Source of the DNA: JAJYUU01 sp963822955
GTDB taxonomy: Bacteria; Actinomycetota; Actinomycetes; Streptosporangiales; Streptosporangiaceae
Direction: 5' to 3'
DNA length: 64,000 nt
Assembly (NCBI GenBank): GCA_963822955.1
Contig: CAWGJS010000008.1
Span: 372,001-436,000 of the forward strand
A program made the translations under genes and the position numbers. Positions within the stretch are counted from its first letter, which is position 1. Every line of letters begins with the position of its first letter. The notes below the pieces were generated by a model, which worked only from the letters and a program-made list of their open reading frames with translations, was not told the DNA's origin and ran no database searches. This document shows positions 43,420-53,591 of the stretch, piece by piece.

Positions 43420-44640
43420 ATGACCCGCCCGTCAGCGATTAGCCCGGACGACGCTGAAGACCGCCATCTCAGCCAGTTCCGAAACCTGGCCATGCGTGCG
43501 ATCATCGGCTTCGCCATCCTGGCGCCGGCTATCGGCCAGCTTGGCCATCACGGTGTGGCGCCGGGGTGGAAGTGGTTCCTGTTCGGCGGAAGCGTTGTCT
43601 TCGCGGCGCTCACGTGGGTCTTCGTCGTGGGCACCGGCCCGCCCGGAGACAAGCCTGTCCCCTGGATTCCCCTGATAGTGATCGTCGGGCTGGGGATAGC
43701 CCTCTTCATCGTCGGCAAGGAGAACTGGCTGGCAGTTCTCGCGGTGACCGCAGCCGCCTGCGGACGCTACAGCGGCACGGCACGCCCGGCTATGTTCGGC
43801 GCCATCGCGTGCGCCCTGGCAGGGCTGGTCGTCGCCGTCCGCGCGGACCTCGGATTCGGTGGCTCGCTGGCGGCCATCGTGATCGGACCGCTCAGCGCCT
43901 TCTTCGCCTACAGCGCGGGCAGGCGCCTCGACATGGTAAGCGCGCTGCGGCGGACCAGGGCGGAGCTGGCCAGGGCGGCAGTGGCCGAGGAGCGGCTGCG
44001 GATCGCGCGTGACCTGCATGACCTGCTCGGGCACTCCCTGTCGCTGATCACGCTCAAGGCCGAGCTGGCCGGGCGGGTTATTGGCAGTGACCCCGACCGC
44101 GCCGCGCGGGAGATCGCCGAGCTTGAAGCCGTGGCCAGGCAGTCGCTGTCCGACGTCCGCGAAGCGGTGGCCGGCTACCGCCAGCCCGATCTGGCCGGCG
44201 AGCTGGCAGCCGCCCGGCAGCTGCTCGATGCAGCCGGGATCACGTCCGAGATCAGATCGATCGATACCGCAAGCCTTCCTCAGGACGTAGATGCCGCGCT
44301 TGCCTGGGCCGTCCGGGAGGGCGCCACTAATGTGGTCCGCCATACGCGGGCCACGCACGTCTGCATCCTCGTCTCGGCCAGCCCTGCGACGGTGGTCGCC
44401 GAGATCAGCGACAACGGGCCGGCTGCTCCTGGCGAGGCCGCGCGGCTGGCGAATCAGGCGCTGCCCGTCCCGGCGGGAGGGCCAGCCACCCCTGCGGCCG
44501 CGATCCGGGCCAGGCCGGCCTTCGCTGGCTCGGGGCTGGCCGAGCGAGTCCGCGGCCTCGGCGGAGAGCTTGCTGCTGGCGCGGTAGGCGCGCAGGGTTT
44601 CCTGCTCCGGGTAGTCGTCCCGCTCGGCCCGCAGGCATGA
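43420..44640 (+). CDS. NarL-type sensor histidine kinase (DesK-like)
   Basis: The product is 406 aa. Five or so membrane helices in residues 28-170, then HisKA_3 with ARDLHDLLGHSLSLITLKAE carrying the phospho-His near residue 202, and a HATPase domain near 280-400 (REGATNVVRH, AEISDNG, GSGLAERVRGLGG). It pairs with the LuxR-type regulator that follows after 10 nt. The signal is unknown; DesK relatives sense membrane state. Confidence 0.9.
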   Translation: MTRPSAISPDDAEDRHLSQFRNLAMRAIIGFAILAPAIGQLGHHGVAPGWKWFLFGGSVVFAALTWVFVVGTGPPGDKPVPWIPLIVIVGLGIALFIVGKENWLAVLAVTAAACGRYSGTARPAMFGAIACALAGLVVAVRADLGFGGSLAAIVIGPLSAFFAYSAGRRLDMVSALRRTRAELARAAVAEERLRIARDLHDLLGHSLSLITLKAELAGRVIGSDPDRAAREIAELEAVARQSLSDVREAVAGYRQPDLAGELAAARQLLDAAGITSEIRSIDTASLPQDVDAALAWAVREGATNVVRHTRATHVCILVSASPATVVAEISDNGPAAPGEAARLANQALPVPAGGPATPAAAIRARPAFAGSGLAERVRGLGGELAAGAVGAQGFLLRVVVPLGPQA

Positions 44641-44650
44641 CAATGAGCAG

Positions 44651-45259
44651 GTGCCAGTGCGGATCATGATTGCCGAGGACCAGACGATGGTCCGGCAGGC
44701 ACTAGTGGCGCTGCTCGAGCTTGAGCCCGACATCGACGTGGTGGCGCAGGCTGCTACCGGGGATGAGGCTCTCGCCATGGCCGCCAAGCACCAGCCGGAT
44801 GTCGCCGTGCTGGATATCGAGATGCCAGGCCCGACCGGGATCGAGGTGGCCAGCCAGCTCAGCCGGGCCGGGTTCGCCGGCAAGGTGGTAATCGTCACCA
44901 CGTTCGACCGGCCCGGATACCTGCGCGCCGCCATGACGGCGGGCGCCAGCGGCTTCCTGCTCAAGGACGCTCCGGCTGCCGACCTAGCGGCCGCGATCCG
45001 GCGAGTGGCGGCCGGCGAGCGCGTCGTCGATCCGTCCCTGGCCGCCGCGGCTCTCGCGCAGGGTGACAGTCCGCTGACCGACCGGGAGACCGAGGTTCTG
45101 ACCGCATCGGCCAGCCACGACGCCATCGCCGATATCGCCGCCCGCCTGCACCTGTCGCCGGGGACAGTGCGCAACCACCTGTCCGGCGCAATCCAGAAGC
45201 TCGGCGCCCGGAACCGGGCGGAGGCCGTGCAGATAGCGCAGCAGAAGGGCTGGCTGTAG
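44651..45259 (+). CDS. LuxR-type response regulator (DesR-like)
   Basis: The product is 202 aa from GTG 44651. The receiver domain has ED at residues 9-10, the phospho-acceptor Asp in VAVLDIEMPGPTG near 55, and a KD pair near 103. A C-terminal HTH (LTDRETEVLTASASHDAIAD, HLSPGTVRNHLSGAIQKLGA) binds DNA. It partners with the kinase just upstream. Confidence 0.91.
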   Translation: MPVRIMIAEDQTMVRQALVALLELEPDIDVVAQAATGDEALAMAAKHQPDVAVLDIEMPGPTGIEVASQLSRAGFAGKVVIVTTFDRPGYLRAAMTAGASGFLLKDAPAADLAAAIRRVAAGERVVDPSLAAAALAQGDSPLTDRETEVLTASASHDAIADIAARLHLSPGTVRNHLSGAIQKLGARNRAEAVQIAQQKGWL

Positions 45260-45264
45260 CCGCG

Positions 45265-46911
45265 ATGCTGCTGGAAAGCGTGGTCCGGACCTCGGCGGCT
45301 GTTGCCGCGACGCGAAGCCGCCTGGCCAAGATCGACCAGATCGCTGCGCTGCTGAGACAGGTCCCGCCGCAGGAGATCGCGGTGGCCGTCTCGTTCCTGG
45401 CCGGTGATCTGACGCAGCGGCAGATCGGAGTTGGCTACGCGGCCCTGACCGACCTGCTCGGCGGCTACGGCCAGGCTGGACGGGCGGCCGCGGACCTGGC
45501 CGACGCGCCTGCGGCCCCGGAGCTGACGCTGACCGAGACTGACCAGGCGCTAGGCCGCATTGGCGCCCTTGCTGGCCAGGGCTCCCAGGCTGAGCGGCGG
45601 CGCCTGCTGGCTGGCCTGCTGAGCCGGGCTACCGAGGCGGAGCGGCAGTTTCTGGTGCGGCTGCTGGCTGGCGACCTGCGCCAGGGCGCGCTGGACGGGG
45701 TGATGATCGATGCGATCGCGCGGGCAGCAGACGTGCCCGGCGCCGAAGTGCGCCGGGCGCACCAGCTCAGCGGGTCCCTCCCGGCGGCCGCCGCTGCCGC
45801 CCTGACGGCGGCAGGTACTGCCGCTGCGACCGAGGCCCTTCATGCCGTCGGCTTGCAGGTCGGGCGCCCGATCCGGCCGATGCTCGCCGCATCAGCTCCT
45901 GCGGTTGCCGCCGCGCTGGAGCGGATCAGCCCGGCGGCAGTCGAGTGGAAGGTGGACGGCATCCGGGTCCAGGTGCACCGGCAGGGAGCGGACGTCGCCG
46001 TATTCACCCGGACCCTGGACGACATCACCGGCCGGGTCCCCGAGCTTGTGGCGGCCGCGATGTCGCTGAATGTCACCGCTGCCGTGCTCGATGGCGAGGC
46101 AGTCGCGCTGCGCCCGGACGGGCGACCGCTACCGTTCCAGGTCACCTCGGCCCGTGCAGCGAGTCAGTCCGGCCGTAGCGATCCGAGCGAACCTGCAGAC
46201 CAGGCCGGCCGGACACCGCTCTCGTTGTTCCTGTTCGACCTGCTCCACGTGGACGGCGCCGACCTGCTCGACCAGCCGGCCGCCGAGCGTTATGACCGGC
46301 TCGCCGCAGTAGCGCCGGCAGAGATTGTCATCCCCCGGCTGGTGACCAGCGACGTGACCGCCGCCGAGCAGTTCTTCGCAGACGCCATCGGCCGCGGGCA
46401 CGAGGGCGTGGTGATCAAGTCACTCGAGGCCCCCTACGGGGCCGGGCGACGCGGCAGCGAGTGGATCAAGGTCAAGCCCAGGCACACCCTGGACCTTGTC
46501 GTGCTGGCGGCTGAGTGGGGGCACGGCAGGCGGCAGGGCTGGCTGTCCAATCTGCACCTGGGAGCGCGCGATCCGGTGACCGGCGGGACCGTGATGCTCG
46601 GCAAGACGTTCAAGGGACTGACCGATGCGCTGCTGACCTGGCAGACGGAACGGCTGCTCGAACTGGCCGATCCGCCGCTGTACCACAGCGGCCAGGTCAG
46701 GTATGGCGTCGTGACGGTCAAGCCGGAGCTCGTCGTGGAGATCGCGTTCGACGGCGTCCAGGCCAGCAGCCGTTATCCCGGCGGCGTGACGCTCAGGTTT
46801 GCCCGTGTCCTGCGATACCGGCCGGACAAGAGCGCCGCCGAGGCTGACACCATCGACGCCGTGCGCGCGCTGTGGCCCGGCGACGACCTGGAAGCGGCCA
46901 GCCGGGACTGA
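45265..46911 (+). CDS. ATP-dependent DNA ligase (LigB/LigC-like, archaeal type)
   Basis: The product is 548 aa starting 5 nt after the response regulator. An N-terminal helical DNA-binding domain occupies residues 1-200. The nucleotidyltransferase motif I is EWKVDGIRVQVHR with Lys229, followed by DGEAV, GHEGVVIKSLEAPYGAGRRG and EWIKVKPRH, and an OB-fold domain closes the protein. It seals nicks with ATP as cofactor, beside the NAD-dependent LigA that bacteria also have. Close spacing suggests cotranscription with the two-component pair. Confidence 0.91.
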   Translation: MLLESVVRTSAAVAATRSRLAKIDQIAALLRQVPPQEIAVAVSFLAGDLTQRQIGVGYAALTDLLGGYGQAGRAAADLADAPAAPELTLTETDQALGRIGALAGQGSQAERRRLLAGLLSRATEAERQFLVRLLAGDLRQGALDGVMIDAIARAADVPGAEVRRAHQLSGSLPAAAAAALTAAGTAAATEALHAVGLQVGRPIRPMLAASAPAVAAALERISPAAVEWKVDGIRVQVHRQGADVAVFTRTLDDITGRVPELVAAAMSLNVTAAVLDGEAVALRPDGRPLPFQVTSARAASQSGRSDPSEPADQAGRTPLSLFLFDLLHVDGADLLDQPAAERYDRLAAVAPAEIVIPRLVTSDVTAAEQFFADAIGRGHEGVVIKSLEAPYGAGRRGSEWIKVKPRHTLDLVVLAAEWGHGRRQGWLSNLHLGARDPVTGGTVMLGKTFKGLTDALLTWQTERLLELADPPLYHSGQVRYGVVTVKPELVVEIAFDGVQASSRYPGGVTLRFARVLRYRPDKSAAEADTIDAVRALWPGDDLEAASRD

Positions 46912-47011
46912 TCCCGCTGCGAGGCCACGCGGCCGCTACGGGAAACTATGGCTGCTATGCGGGCGCCTGACCGATCATGGTAGGCAGGCACGGCTGAAGG
47001 GACTGCTCCCC

Positions 47012-48715
47012 GTGCGAATGATCTGGCTGGATGAGGATGGCGCATGGCGCACGAGGCTGCGCGGGCGCCAGGTGCTCGCCGATCCGAGAATCAACAAGGG
47101 CACCGCGTTCAGCGACTCCGAGCGGGCCGCACTTGGCCTCATCGGACTCATCCCCGCCGGGCACATGACGCTCGAGCAGCAAGCCGGACGCGTGTACGCA
47201 CAGTACCTCCGCCAGTCGTCCGATCTGGCCCGCAACGTCCTGCTCAACGAGCTGCATGACCGCAACGAGGTGCTCTACTACCGGGTGCTGGCCGACCACC
47301 TCACCGAGATGCTGCCAGTGATTTACACGCCGACGGTCGGCCAGGCGATCGAGCACTACAGCCACGAGTACCGGCGCCCGCGCGGGGTGTACCTGTCCGT
47401 CGACCAGCCTGAGCTGATCGAGACGTCGCTGCGCGCATTTGGCCTGGACCGCGACGACGTGGACCTGATCGTGGCCACGGATGCGGGCGCGATCCTGGGG
47501 ATCGGCGACTGGGGCGTCGGCGGGATGAGCATCGCGGTGGGCAAGCTGGCCGTCTACAGCGCGGCCGCCGGCATCGACCCTGGCCGGGTACTGCCGGTCA
47601 TGCTGGATGTCGGTACGGACCGGCAGAGCCTCCTGGACGACCCGATGTACATCGGCAACCGCCACCCGCGTGTGGCGGCGGACGAGTACGACGCGTTCAT
47701 GGAAGCGTTCGTCGCGGCCGTCCGCAGGGTCTTTCCCGGTGCGCTGCTGCACTGGGAGGACATCGGCACGGCCAATGCGCGACGGCTGCTCACCCACTAC
47801 CGGGATGTGCTGCCCAGCTTCAACGACGACATCCAGGGGACCGGGGCGGTCAACCTGGCGGCGGTGCTCGCCGCCGTGAAGGCCACCGGCATCGACCTGT
47901 GCGACCATCGCATCGTGATCTTCGGCGCTGGCTCCGCAGGCACCGGGATCGCCGACCAGCTCGCCGCGGCCCTGACCGCCGACGGCCTCGCTCCGGAGCA
48001 GGCCAGGTCCAGGTTCTGGGCCGTCGACCGGTACGGCCTGGTGGTGACCGGCGATGAACGGTTCTCGCCTGACCAGCAGAGATACGGCCGCGACCGAGCA
48101 GAGGTAGCGGACTGGCAGCGCGATGAGGTCCTCGGCGGTATCCCGCTCGCTGAAGTCGTGCGCCGGGTGCACCCGACCGTGCTCATCGGCACCTCGGCTC
48201 GCGGCGGTGCATTCACCGAGGACATCGTCAAGGACATGGCAGCACATGCCGACCGGCCGGTGATCATGCCGATGTCCAATCCGACCGAGCTAGCCGAGGC
48301 CCGGCCTTCTGACCTGATCGAGTGGACCGGCGGCCGCGCGCTGGTGGCTGCCGGCAGCCCGTTCCCTCCGGTCAGCTATCGCGGCACGCGCTATGTCATC
48401 GGCCAGGCGAACAACGCACTGGTGTTCCCTGGCCTCGGCCTCGGCGCCATTGCAGCGCGCGCCGCCAGGATTACTGACAACATGCTCAGCGCCGCAGCGC
48501 ATGCAGTAGCCGCGGTGGTGGATGCCAGCGCGCCCGGCACCCCGTTGCTGCCAGAAGTGTCGGCGCTGCGCGACACCTCGCACGCGGTTGCGATGGCCGT
48601 CGCCGCGGCGGCCGCCGCGGACGGCGTCGCTAAGGGCGAGCTGGCCGCCGACCTGGCAGCCCACGTGCGCGCGCTGATGTGGCGGCCCGTTTACCGGCCG
48701 GTCCGGCCGGCCTGA
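47012..48715 (+). CDS. NAD-dependent malic enzyme
   Basis: The product is 567 aa from GTG 47012 (ATG 47018 is equally possible). It matches the long SfcA-type: NKGTAFSDSERAALGLIGLI, LPVIYTPTVGQAIEHYSHEY with the catalytic Tyr, GIGDWGVGGMSIAVGKLAVY, HWEDIGTANARRLL, FNDDIQGTGAVNLA and a Rossmann IVIFGAGSAGTGIADQL. It converts malate to pyruvate and CO2 with NAD. Immediately after its TGA stop the same frame stays open into the FUSC gene. Confidence 0.92.
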   Translation: MRMIWLDEDGAWRTRLRGRQVLADPRINKGTAFSDSERAALGLIGLIPAGHMTLEQQAGRVYAQYLRQSSDLARNVLLNELHDRNEVLYYRVLADHLTEMLPVIYTPTVGQAIEHYSHEYRRPRGVYLSVDQPELIETSLRAFGLDRDDVDLIVATDAGAILGIGDWGVGGMSIAVGKLAVYSAAAGIDPGRVLPVMLDVGTDRQSLLDDPMYIGNRHPRVAADEYDAFMEAFVAAVRRVFPGALLHWEDIGTANARRLLTHYRDVLPSFNDDIQGTGAVNLAAVLAAVKATGIDLCDHRIVIFGAGSAGTGIADQLAAALTADGLAPEQARSRFWAVDRYGLVVTGDERFSPDQQRYGRDRAEVADWQRDEVLGGIPLAEVVRRVHPTVLIGTSARGGAFTEDIVKDMAAHADRPVIMPMSNPTELAEARPSDLIEWTGGRALVAAGSPFPPVSYRGTRYVIGQANNALVFPGLGLGAIAARAARITDNMLSAAAHAVAAVVDASAPGTPLLPEVSALRDTSHAVAMAVAAAAAADGVAKGELAADLAAHVRALMWRPVYRPVRPA

Positions 48716-48940
48716 CCCAAGGCCGCTGCGCTGCCCGGCAACCCGCTGGCACGACCCGGTCCCGCCGCCCGGCGTGCAGGCCGCCGGCTGCTGTCCGACC
48801 TGCGCGGCGGTCGCGCATTCCTGGCCGCTGAGCTCAGCCAGTCCGGATGGCTGGACTTCGGCGCATTCAGATGGAAGGACATCTCGGTCGGTCAGGGCCT
48901 GCGGGCCGCACTTGGCGTCATAACTCCGCTGATCATCGGC

Positions 48941-50971
48941 ATGGCGACCGGCAAGATCGAATATGGCAGCTATGCGGCCCTCGGCGCGCTGCCAGCGGGA
49001 TTCGTTTCCCTACGCGGCGTCAGCTGGACGAGGGTGCTGGCCGTGCTGGCTGCTACGGCGGGAATGGCGGTCTCCACGTTCGCCGGCGCCACGGCGGCGT
49101 GGAGTCAGCCATGGCTCCTCGTTCCCATCGTTTTCGTCTGGGCCTATGTCAGCGGACTGCTCGCCGCCCTCGGCCCGACTGTCATAGCGGTGGTGCTGCA
49201 GTGGCCGGTCGCGCTGCTGATTGCGAGCGCGCTCCCGCTGCCGCCCGGCTCGGCCGCGGTCCGCGCCGCGCTGGTGCTGGCCGGCGGACTCTGGCAGTGC
49301 CTGCTGGTGATCACCTCCTGGACCGTCAGCCGTGGCAGCGCGGAACGCGCCGCTGTGGCCAGCTCCTACCGCGTGCTGGCCGACTATGCCGTGGGCCTTG
49401 CCGGCGGTCAGGTGGGGCCGCCCCCGGCCAGCCAGCTCTCGGCTAGCTATGTCCTGGCCGACCCCAACCCCCTGATGCGCACCGGGGCCCGCCAGGACCT
49501 GCTCGATCTCGCCGAGGAGGCCGAGCGGATCAGGTCTACGCTCGCAGCGCTTGCCGTCAGCCGGACTGGGGAAGATCCAGGCCCGGCCGGCCGAGGCATG
49601 CTCGGAGGCGCCGCCGCAGTGCTGACTGAGCTAGCGGCATCCATCGGCACGCGGCCCGGGCAGCGAGCTGATCATCTCGAGGCGGCCAGGCACGAGCTCG
49701 ACCGGATCAGCCCTCGCACTGGCGCGAGCTGGCAGTGGGCCGACGAGGCGCTGCTCGGCCAGCTGCGCAACGCGCGCCGGACCGCCGAACGACTCAACGA
49801 GGCCGAGCCGGGCTCCGCCGCCCGCAGCCGTCCGCGGCCCATCCAGGCCGACTGGTCTCGAGATGCCCGGCTGACCCTGCGAGCCAGCCTCGGCATGTCC
49901 TCGGAATCCGGCCGGCACGCGCTGAGGCTCGCGGTGGTCAGCGCAGTCGCCGAGGTGATCGTGCAGGGGTCCGGCCTCAGCCACGGCTACTGGGCGGTGC
50001 TGACGATCTTCATCGTGCTTCGGCCGGACTACAGCTCCACCCTGTACCGAGGTCTCCAGCGGGCCGCCGGCACTATCGTCGGCGCCGGCCTAGGCGTGGC
50101 CACCGTGCAGCTAGCCAAGGTCGGCATGACCGCCTTGCTCATTGGCATCGCGGTCTCCCTGGTCGCCGCCTACGCCGTCTTTGCTGTGAATTACCTGCTG
50201 TTCGCGGTGTTCCTGACAGATTTCGTGGTGGTGCTCCTGGCGCTGCTCGGACTGCCGCCGCTTCCGACCGCGATTGAGCGGCTGATCGGCACCGGTATCG
50301 GCACCGGCCTGGCCATCCTCGCGTACGTGCTGTGGCCCACCTGGGAGGGCACGTCAGCGGCCGAGAAGCTGGCCCGGCTGTTCGCCGCGCAGGGCGCATA
50401 CGCAAGTGCCGAGCTGCACACCTACACCAGGCCTGCGGGGAAGGACGCCGCCCGGATCGGCCGCCTGAGGGTTGCGGCGCGGCGGGCCAGGATCGACGCC
50501 GAGGCCTCAGCAGACCGGCTGGCAGGCGAGCCTAGCCACGGGCCGGTCAGCGCGGGCCTGGCCCGCGCGCTGATATCGGCGGCACACCGGATTGCACAGG
50601 CAGGCCTGAGCCTGGGCGCTGCGGCTGCGGCACATCATGCCGCCCTCGCCTCGCCGTCGGTCCGGCGCAACGACCGCGGCGCAGCCAGCAAGCTGGATCC
50701 TGATGCTGATCTGCAGCCGGGCCTCGATGTCCTGGCAGATGGGGTGAGCAAGGCGACTGCTCACATCGCGAGCACGCTACGGCAGCTCGGCGCTACTGCA
50801 GCGGAGCCCGGGCGATCACAGCCGCCGATGCCGCAGCTCAGGCCCATGCTCCAGGGTTTGCGGACGCCATCAGGCGGCGCAGCGGCAGGGCTGCTCACGG
50901 CGGCCGACGGCCTGGTGGATGCCATCAACGCGGCCGCGCACGCACTGCGCGGGAGAGCCGGCAACGACTAG
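48941..50971 (+). CDS. FUSC-family membrane protein (true start probably upstream)
   Basis: At least 676 aa from the ATG at 48941, but this start lies inside the first membrane domain. The preceding in-frame residues (KDISVGQGLRAALGVITP) already match the FUSC/YccC family N-terminus. No ATG, GTG or TTG occurs in this frame between the malic enzyme TGA (48713-48715) and 48941, so a CTG (for example 48851) or another event must start it. Two sets of membrane helices (residues 20-110 and 320-430, HGYWAVLTIFIVLRPDYSST) flank a soluble region, as in aromatic-acid or polyamine efflux relatives. Substrate unknown. Confidence 0.8.
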   Translation: MATGKIEYGSYAALGALPAGFVSLRGVSWTRVLAVLAATAGMAVSTFAGATAAWSQPWLLVPIVFVWAYVSGLLAALGPTVIAVVLQWPVALLIASALPLPPGSAAVRAALVLAGGLWQCLLVITSWTVSRGSAERAAVASSYRVLADYAVGLAGGQVGPPPASQLSASYVLADPNPLMRTGARQDLLDLAEEAERIRSTLAALAVSRTGEDPGPAGRGMLGGAAAVLTELAASIGTRPGQRADHLEAARHELDRISPRTGASWQWADEALLGQLRNARRTAERLNEAEPGSAARSRPRPIQADWSRDARLTLRASLGMSSESGRHALRLAVVSAVAEVIVQGSGLSHGYWAVLTIFIVLRPDYSSTLYRGLQRAAGTIVGAGLGVATVQLAKVGMTALLIGIAVSLVAAYAVFAVNYLLFAVFLTDFVVVLLALLGLPPLPTAIERLIGTGIGTGLAILAYVLWPTWEGTSAAEKLARLFAAQGAYASAELHTYTRPAGKDAARIGRLRVAARRARIDAEASADRLAGEPSHGPVSAGLARALISAAHRIAQAGLSLGAAAAAHHAALASPSVRRNDRGAASKLDPDADLQPGLDVLADGVSKATAHIASTLRQLGATAAEPGRSQPPMPQLRPMLQGLRTPSGGAAAGLLTAADGLVDAINAAAHALRGRAGND

Positions 50972-50997
50972 GCGATGTGCTCCGGATCCTCCAGGCC

Positions 50998-53591
50998 CTA
51001 GAGGCGCGGGTCGACGGGCTCGCTCTCCAGCGCAAGCACGCCGAAAACGCATTCGTGCACCCGGTACAGCGGTTCGCCAGCGGTGAAGCGCTCGAGCGCC
51101 TCGATCCCCAGGGCGAACTCACGCAGCGCCAGGGAGCGCTTGTGACCGACGCTGCGAGTGCGGAGCCGGGACAGATGTGACTCTGAGCTGTATTCGGGTC
51201 CGTAGATGATCCGCAGGTACTCAGGCCCGCGGCACTTGATTCCGGGCTGCACGAGGCCGCGCGGGCCGCGGTGCACAACCGTGGCGGGCTTGACCACCAT
51301 GCCCTCGCCGCCGCCCGCAGTCAGCTCCAGCCACCACGCCACCGCTGCCGTCTCGCTCGCGGCGTCGCCGAGCTCGACGGTGACCGTCGCGGTCCTGCGG
51401 AACGTGGCCGGATCGCGGTCGCAGAGCCTGCCGAGGATCTCCAGATGCCAGGCATGGGGCCGGAGCGCGTGCACTGCGCGTTCTCCGGCCAGGATCTGAA
51501 ATGGGGCCAGGCGCAAGTCGTCAACCGAATTCACCGGCCAGCAGTACCTCCGGTACGCGTCGCCGAACAGGGCCGTCTGCGACCGGCGCTCTTCGAGGCG
51601 GCCGAGCAGGTCACCTGCATCCACCCCGCGGGCTACGGCAGCGGAAGTCAGCAGGCTGGCTGCCGACAGCGTCGCGTCAGCGGCAGCGGCGACGGGCGCG
51701 TACTGGGTGCGCAGGAGCTCTCCGGCCTTGGCCGACCAGGGCAGCAGCTCGCAGTCAAGTGCCAGCCAGTCTGTCTGCAATTCATCCCAGAGGCCGGCGC
51801 TGCTGATCGTTCCGGTGACCCGGCCGAGCAGTTCAGCCTCCGTGGCGGGATCGTCGCTGAAGAAGGCCCGCCCCGTGCGGGTAAAGATCGCGCCCTGCCC
51901 GGCCAGACCAAATCTCCGCGCCGCAGCCGCGTCGTCCCTGCAGGCGATGACGACCGCGCGCGAGCCCATGTGCTTCTCCTCGCAGACCACCTCGGCGACT
52001 CCGGCCGACCGGTAGGCAGCCAGCGCTTCGGCCGGGTGCTCGAGCAGGCCAGGCTGGCTTGTCGTGGCTGTCGGCGACATGGTCGGCGGCAGGTAGATCA
52101 GCCAGCGCGGGTCAATCGCGAACCTGCTCATGACCTCCAGTGCCGCGACGGAGTTCTCCTCGCGGATCGTTACCGAGCCCTGGGTCAGGCGCGTCTGAAT
52201 GATCCGCTTCCCGAGCACATCGTCGATGCTCAGCTCCGCCGGAGCGCGGACGGGTGCCGGCTCCACGAGCGGGGCGCCTGCACCGGGAACGGCCCCAGCA
52301 CCGGGAACGGCGGTAGCAAGCGACCTCGCCGGCTCGTAGTAAACGCGGGCGGCCGGAACGCTGACCAGCTCGCGCTCGGGATACCTGAGTGCTGTCAGCT
52401 TGCCGCCGAATACGCATCCGGTATCGACGCAGATCGTGTTGTTCAGCCAGGCTGCTTCCGGCACCGGCGTGTGCCCGTAGACCACCACCGCCCGGCCGCG
52501 GTAGTCCTCGGCCCATGGATAGCGGACCGGCAGCCCGTACTCATCGGTCTCGCCGGTCGTGTCGCCGTAGAGCGCGAACGCGCGCACCGCGGCCGATGCT
52601 CGCCCGTGCATGGCCTCCGGCAGGCCGGCGTGCGCGACGACCAGCCTGCCGTCATCAAGGACAACATGCCCGAGCAGCCCGTCCATGAAGGCTGCCGCCT
52701 GCGCTGCGAACCCCTCCGGGGCGTCCTGTAGCTGGGCCAGGCTCTCAGCCAGCCCGTGCCCGACCGTCACGTCGCGGCCGCGCAGCGCGCGCACGAGCTT
52801 GGCCTCGTGGTTGCCGGCTACGGACAGGCAGCAGCCGTCCGCCATCATGCCCATCACCAGCCTGAGCACGGCCGGAGTGTCGGGCCCGCGATCCACCAGG
52901 TCACCGACGAAGATCGCGGTGCGCCCGTCCGGGTGCTGTGCCGTTGACCCGTCCTCGGCCACCTGGTAACCCAGCCTGCCGAGAAGCTGGACAAGCTCGG
53001 CATAGCAGCCATGAACATCGCCGATGACGTCGAACGGCCCGTGCCAGGACCGCTTGTCGTTCCATAGCGGCTCGCGCTGGACCGTAGCCGAGGCCACGTC
53101 GGCTTCACCCGAGAGCACGTAGACCCGGTGGAAGCCCTCCCGTCGCAGGCTCCCCAGGCTCCGGCGCAGCTGGCTGTGCTGCTGGCGCAGCACATGCGCG
53201 CCGAATGCGCGGTCCGATCTGGCTGCGTTACGTGCCGCGCACACCCGCTCCGGCACATCCAGCACGATGGCCACGGCCAGTACGTGGTGCTCGCGGGCGA
53301 GCGCCACCAGCGACCGCCGTGCCTCCGGCTGAACGCTGGTGGCATCAATGACGGTCAGCGCCAGGCCGCCAGCCGCTTGGCAGCGATGAAGTGCAGCACG
53401 TCGAAGGCATCACGGGTAGCCGACTGGTCGTTCTCGTCGTCGCTGACCAGCGCGCGGCAGGAATCCGAGGAGATGACCTCCGTCGGCGCGAAGTGCCTGG
53501 CGGCGAACATCGACTTGCCGGATCCCGATATGCCGATCAGGGCCACCAGGCAGAGGTCGGGAATCCTCAGCGCACTATCCCGGGTCGTCAC
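50998..53591 (-). pseudogene. pnkp: Polynucleotide kinase-phosphatase Pnkp (RNA repair), one frameshift in the kinase module
   Basis: The gene starts at GTG 53591, overlapping the Hen1 stop. The kinase module (P-loop GISGSGKS, then TEVISSDSCRALVSDDEND) runs to KRLAAW and hits a stop at 53355. Inserting one base at about 53364 restores the frame (LALTVIDATSVQPEARRSL). The phosphatase module has DVIGDVHGCYAEL, GDLVDRGPD, AGNHEAK, HAGLP and VYGHTPVPE. The C-terminal adenylyltransferase starts at EEKHMGSRAVVI, with a nucleotidyl-accepting Lys. Full-length Pnkp heals and seals cleaved RNA with Hen1. The 769-aa part from GTG 53307 could be made on its own without the kinase. Confidence 0.85.

Noticed and set aside
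43432..45174. Minus-strand open frame of 580 codons
   Set aside because: It is antisense to the coherent histidine kinase and response regulator genes, which have clear domains; the long frame is a by-product of high GC content.
48847..49446. Plus-strand frame beginning MAGLRRIQMEGH inside the FUSC region
   Set aside because: It has an ATG but its translation is Arg/Gly-rich and unlike FUSC; the family match is in the other frame.
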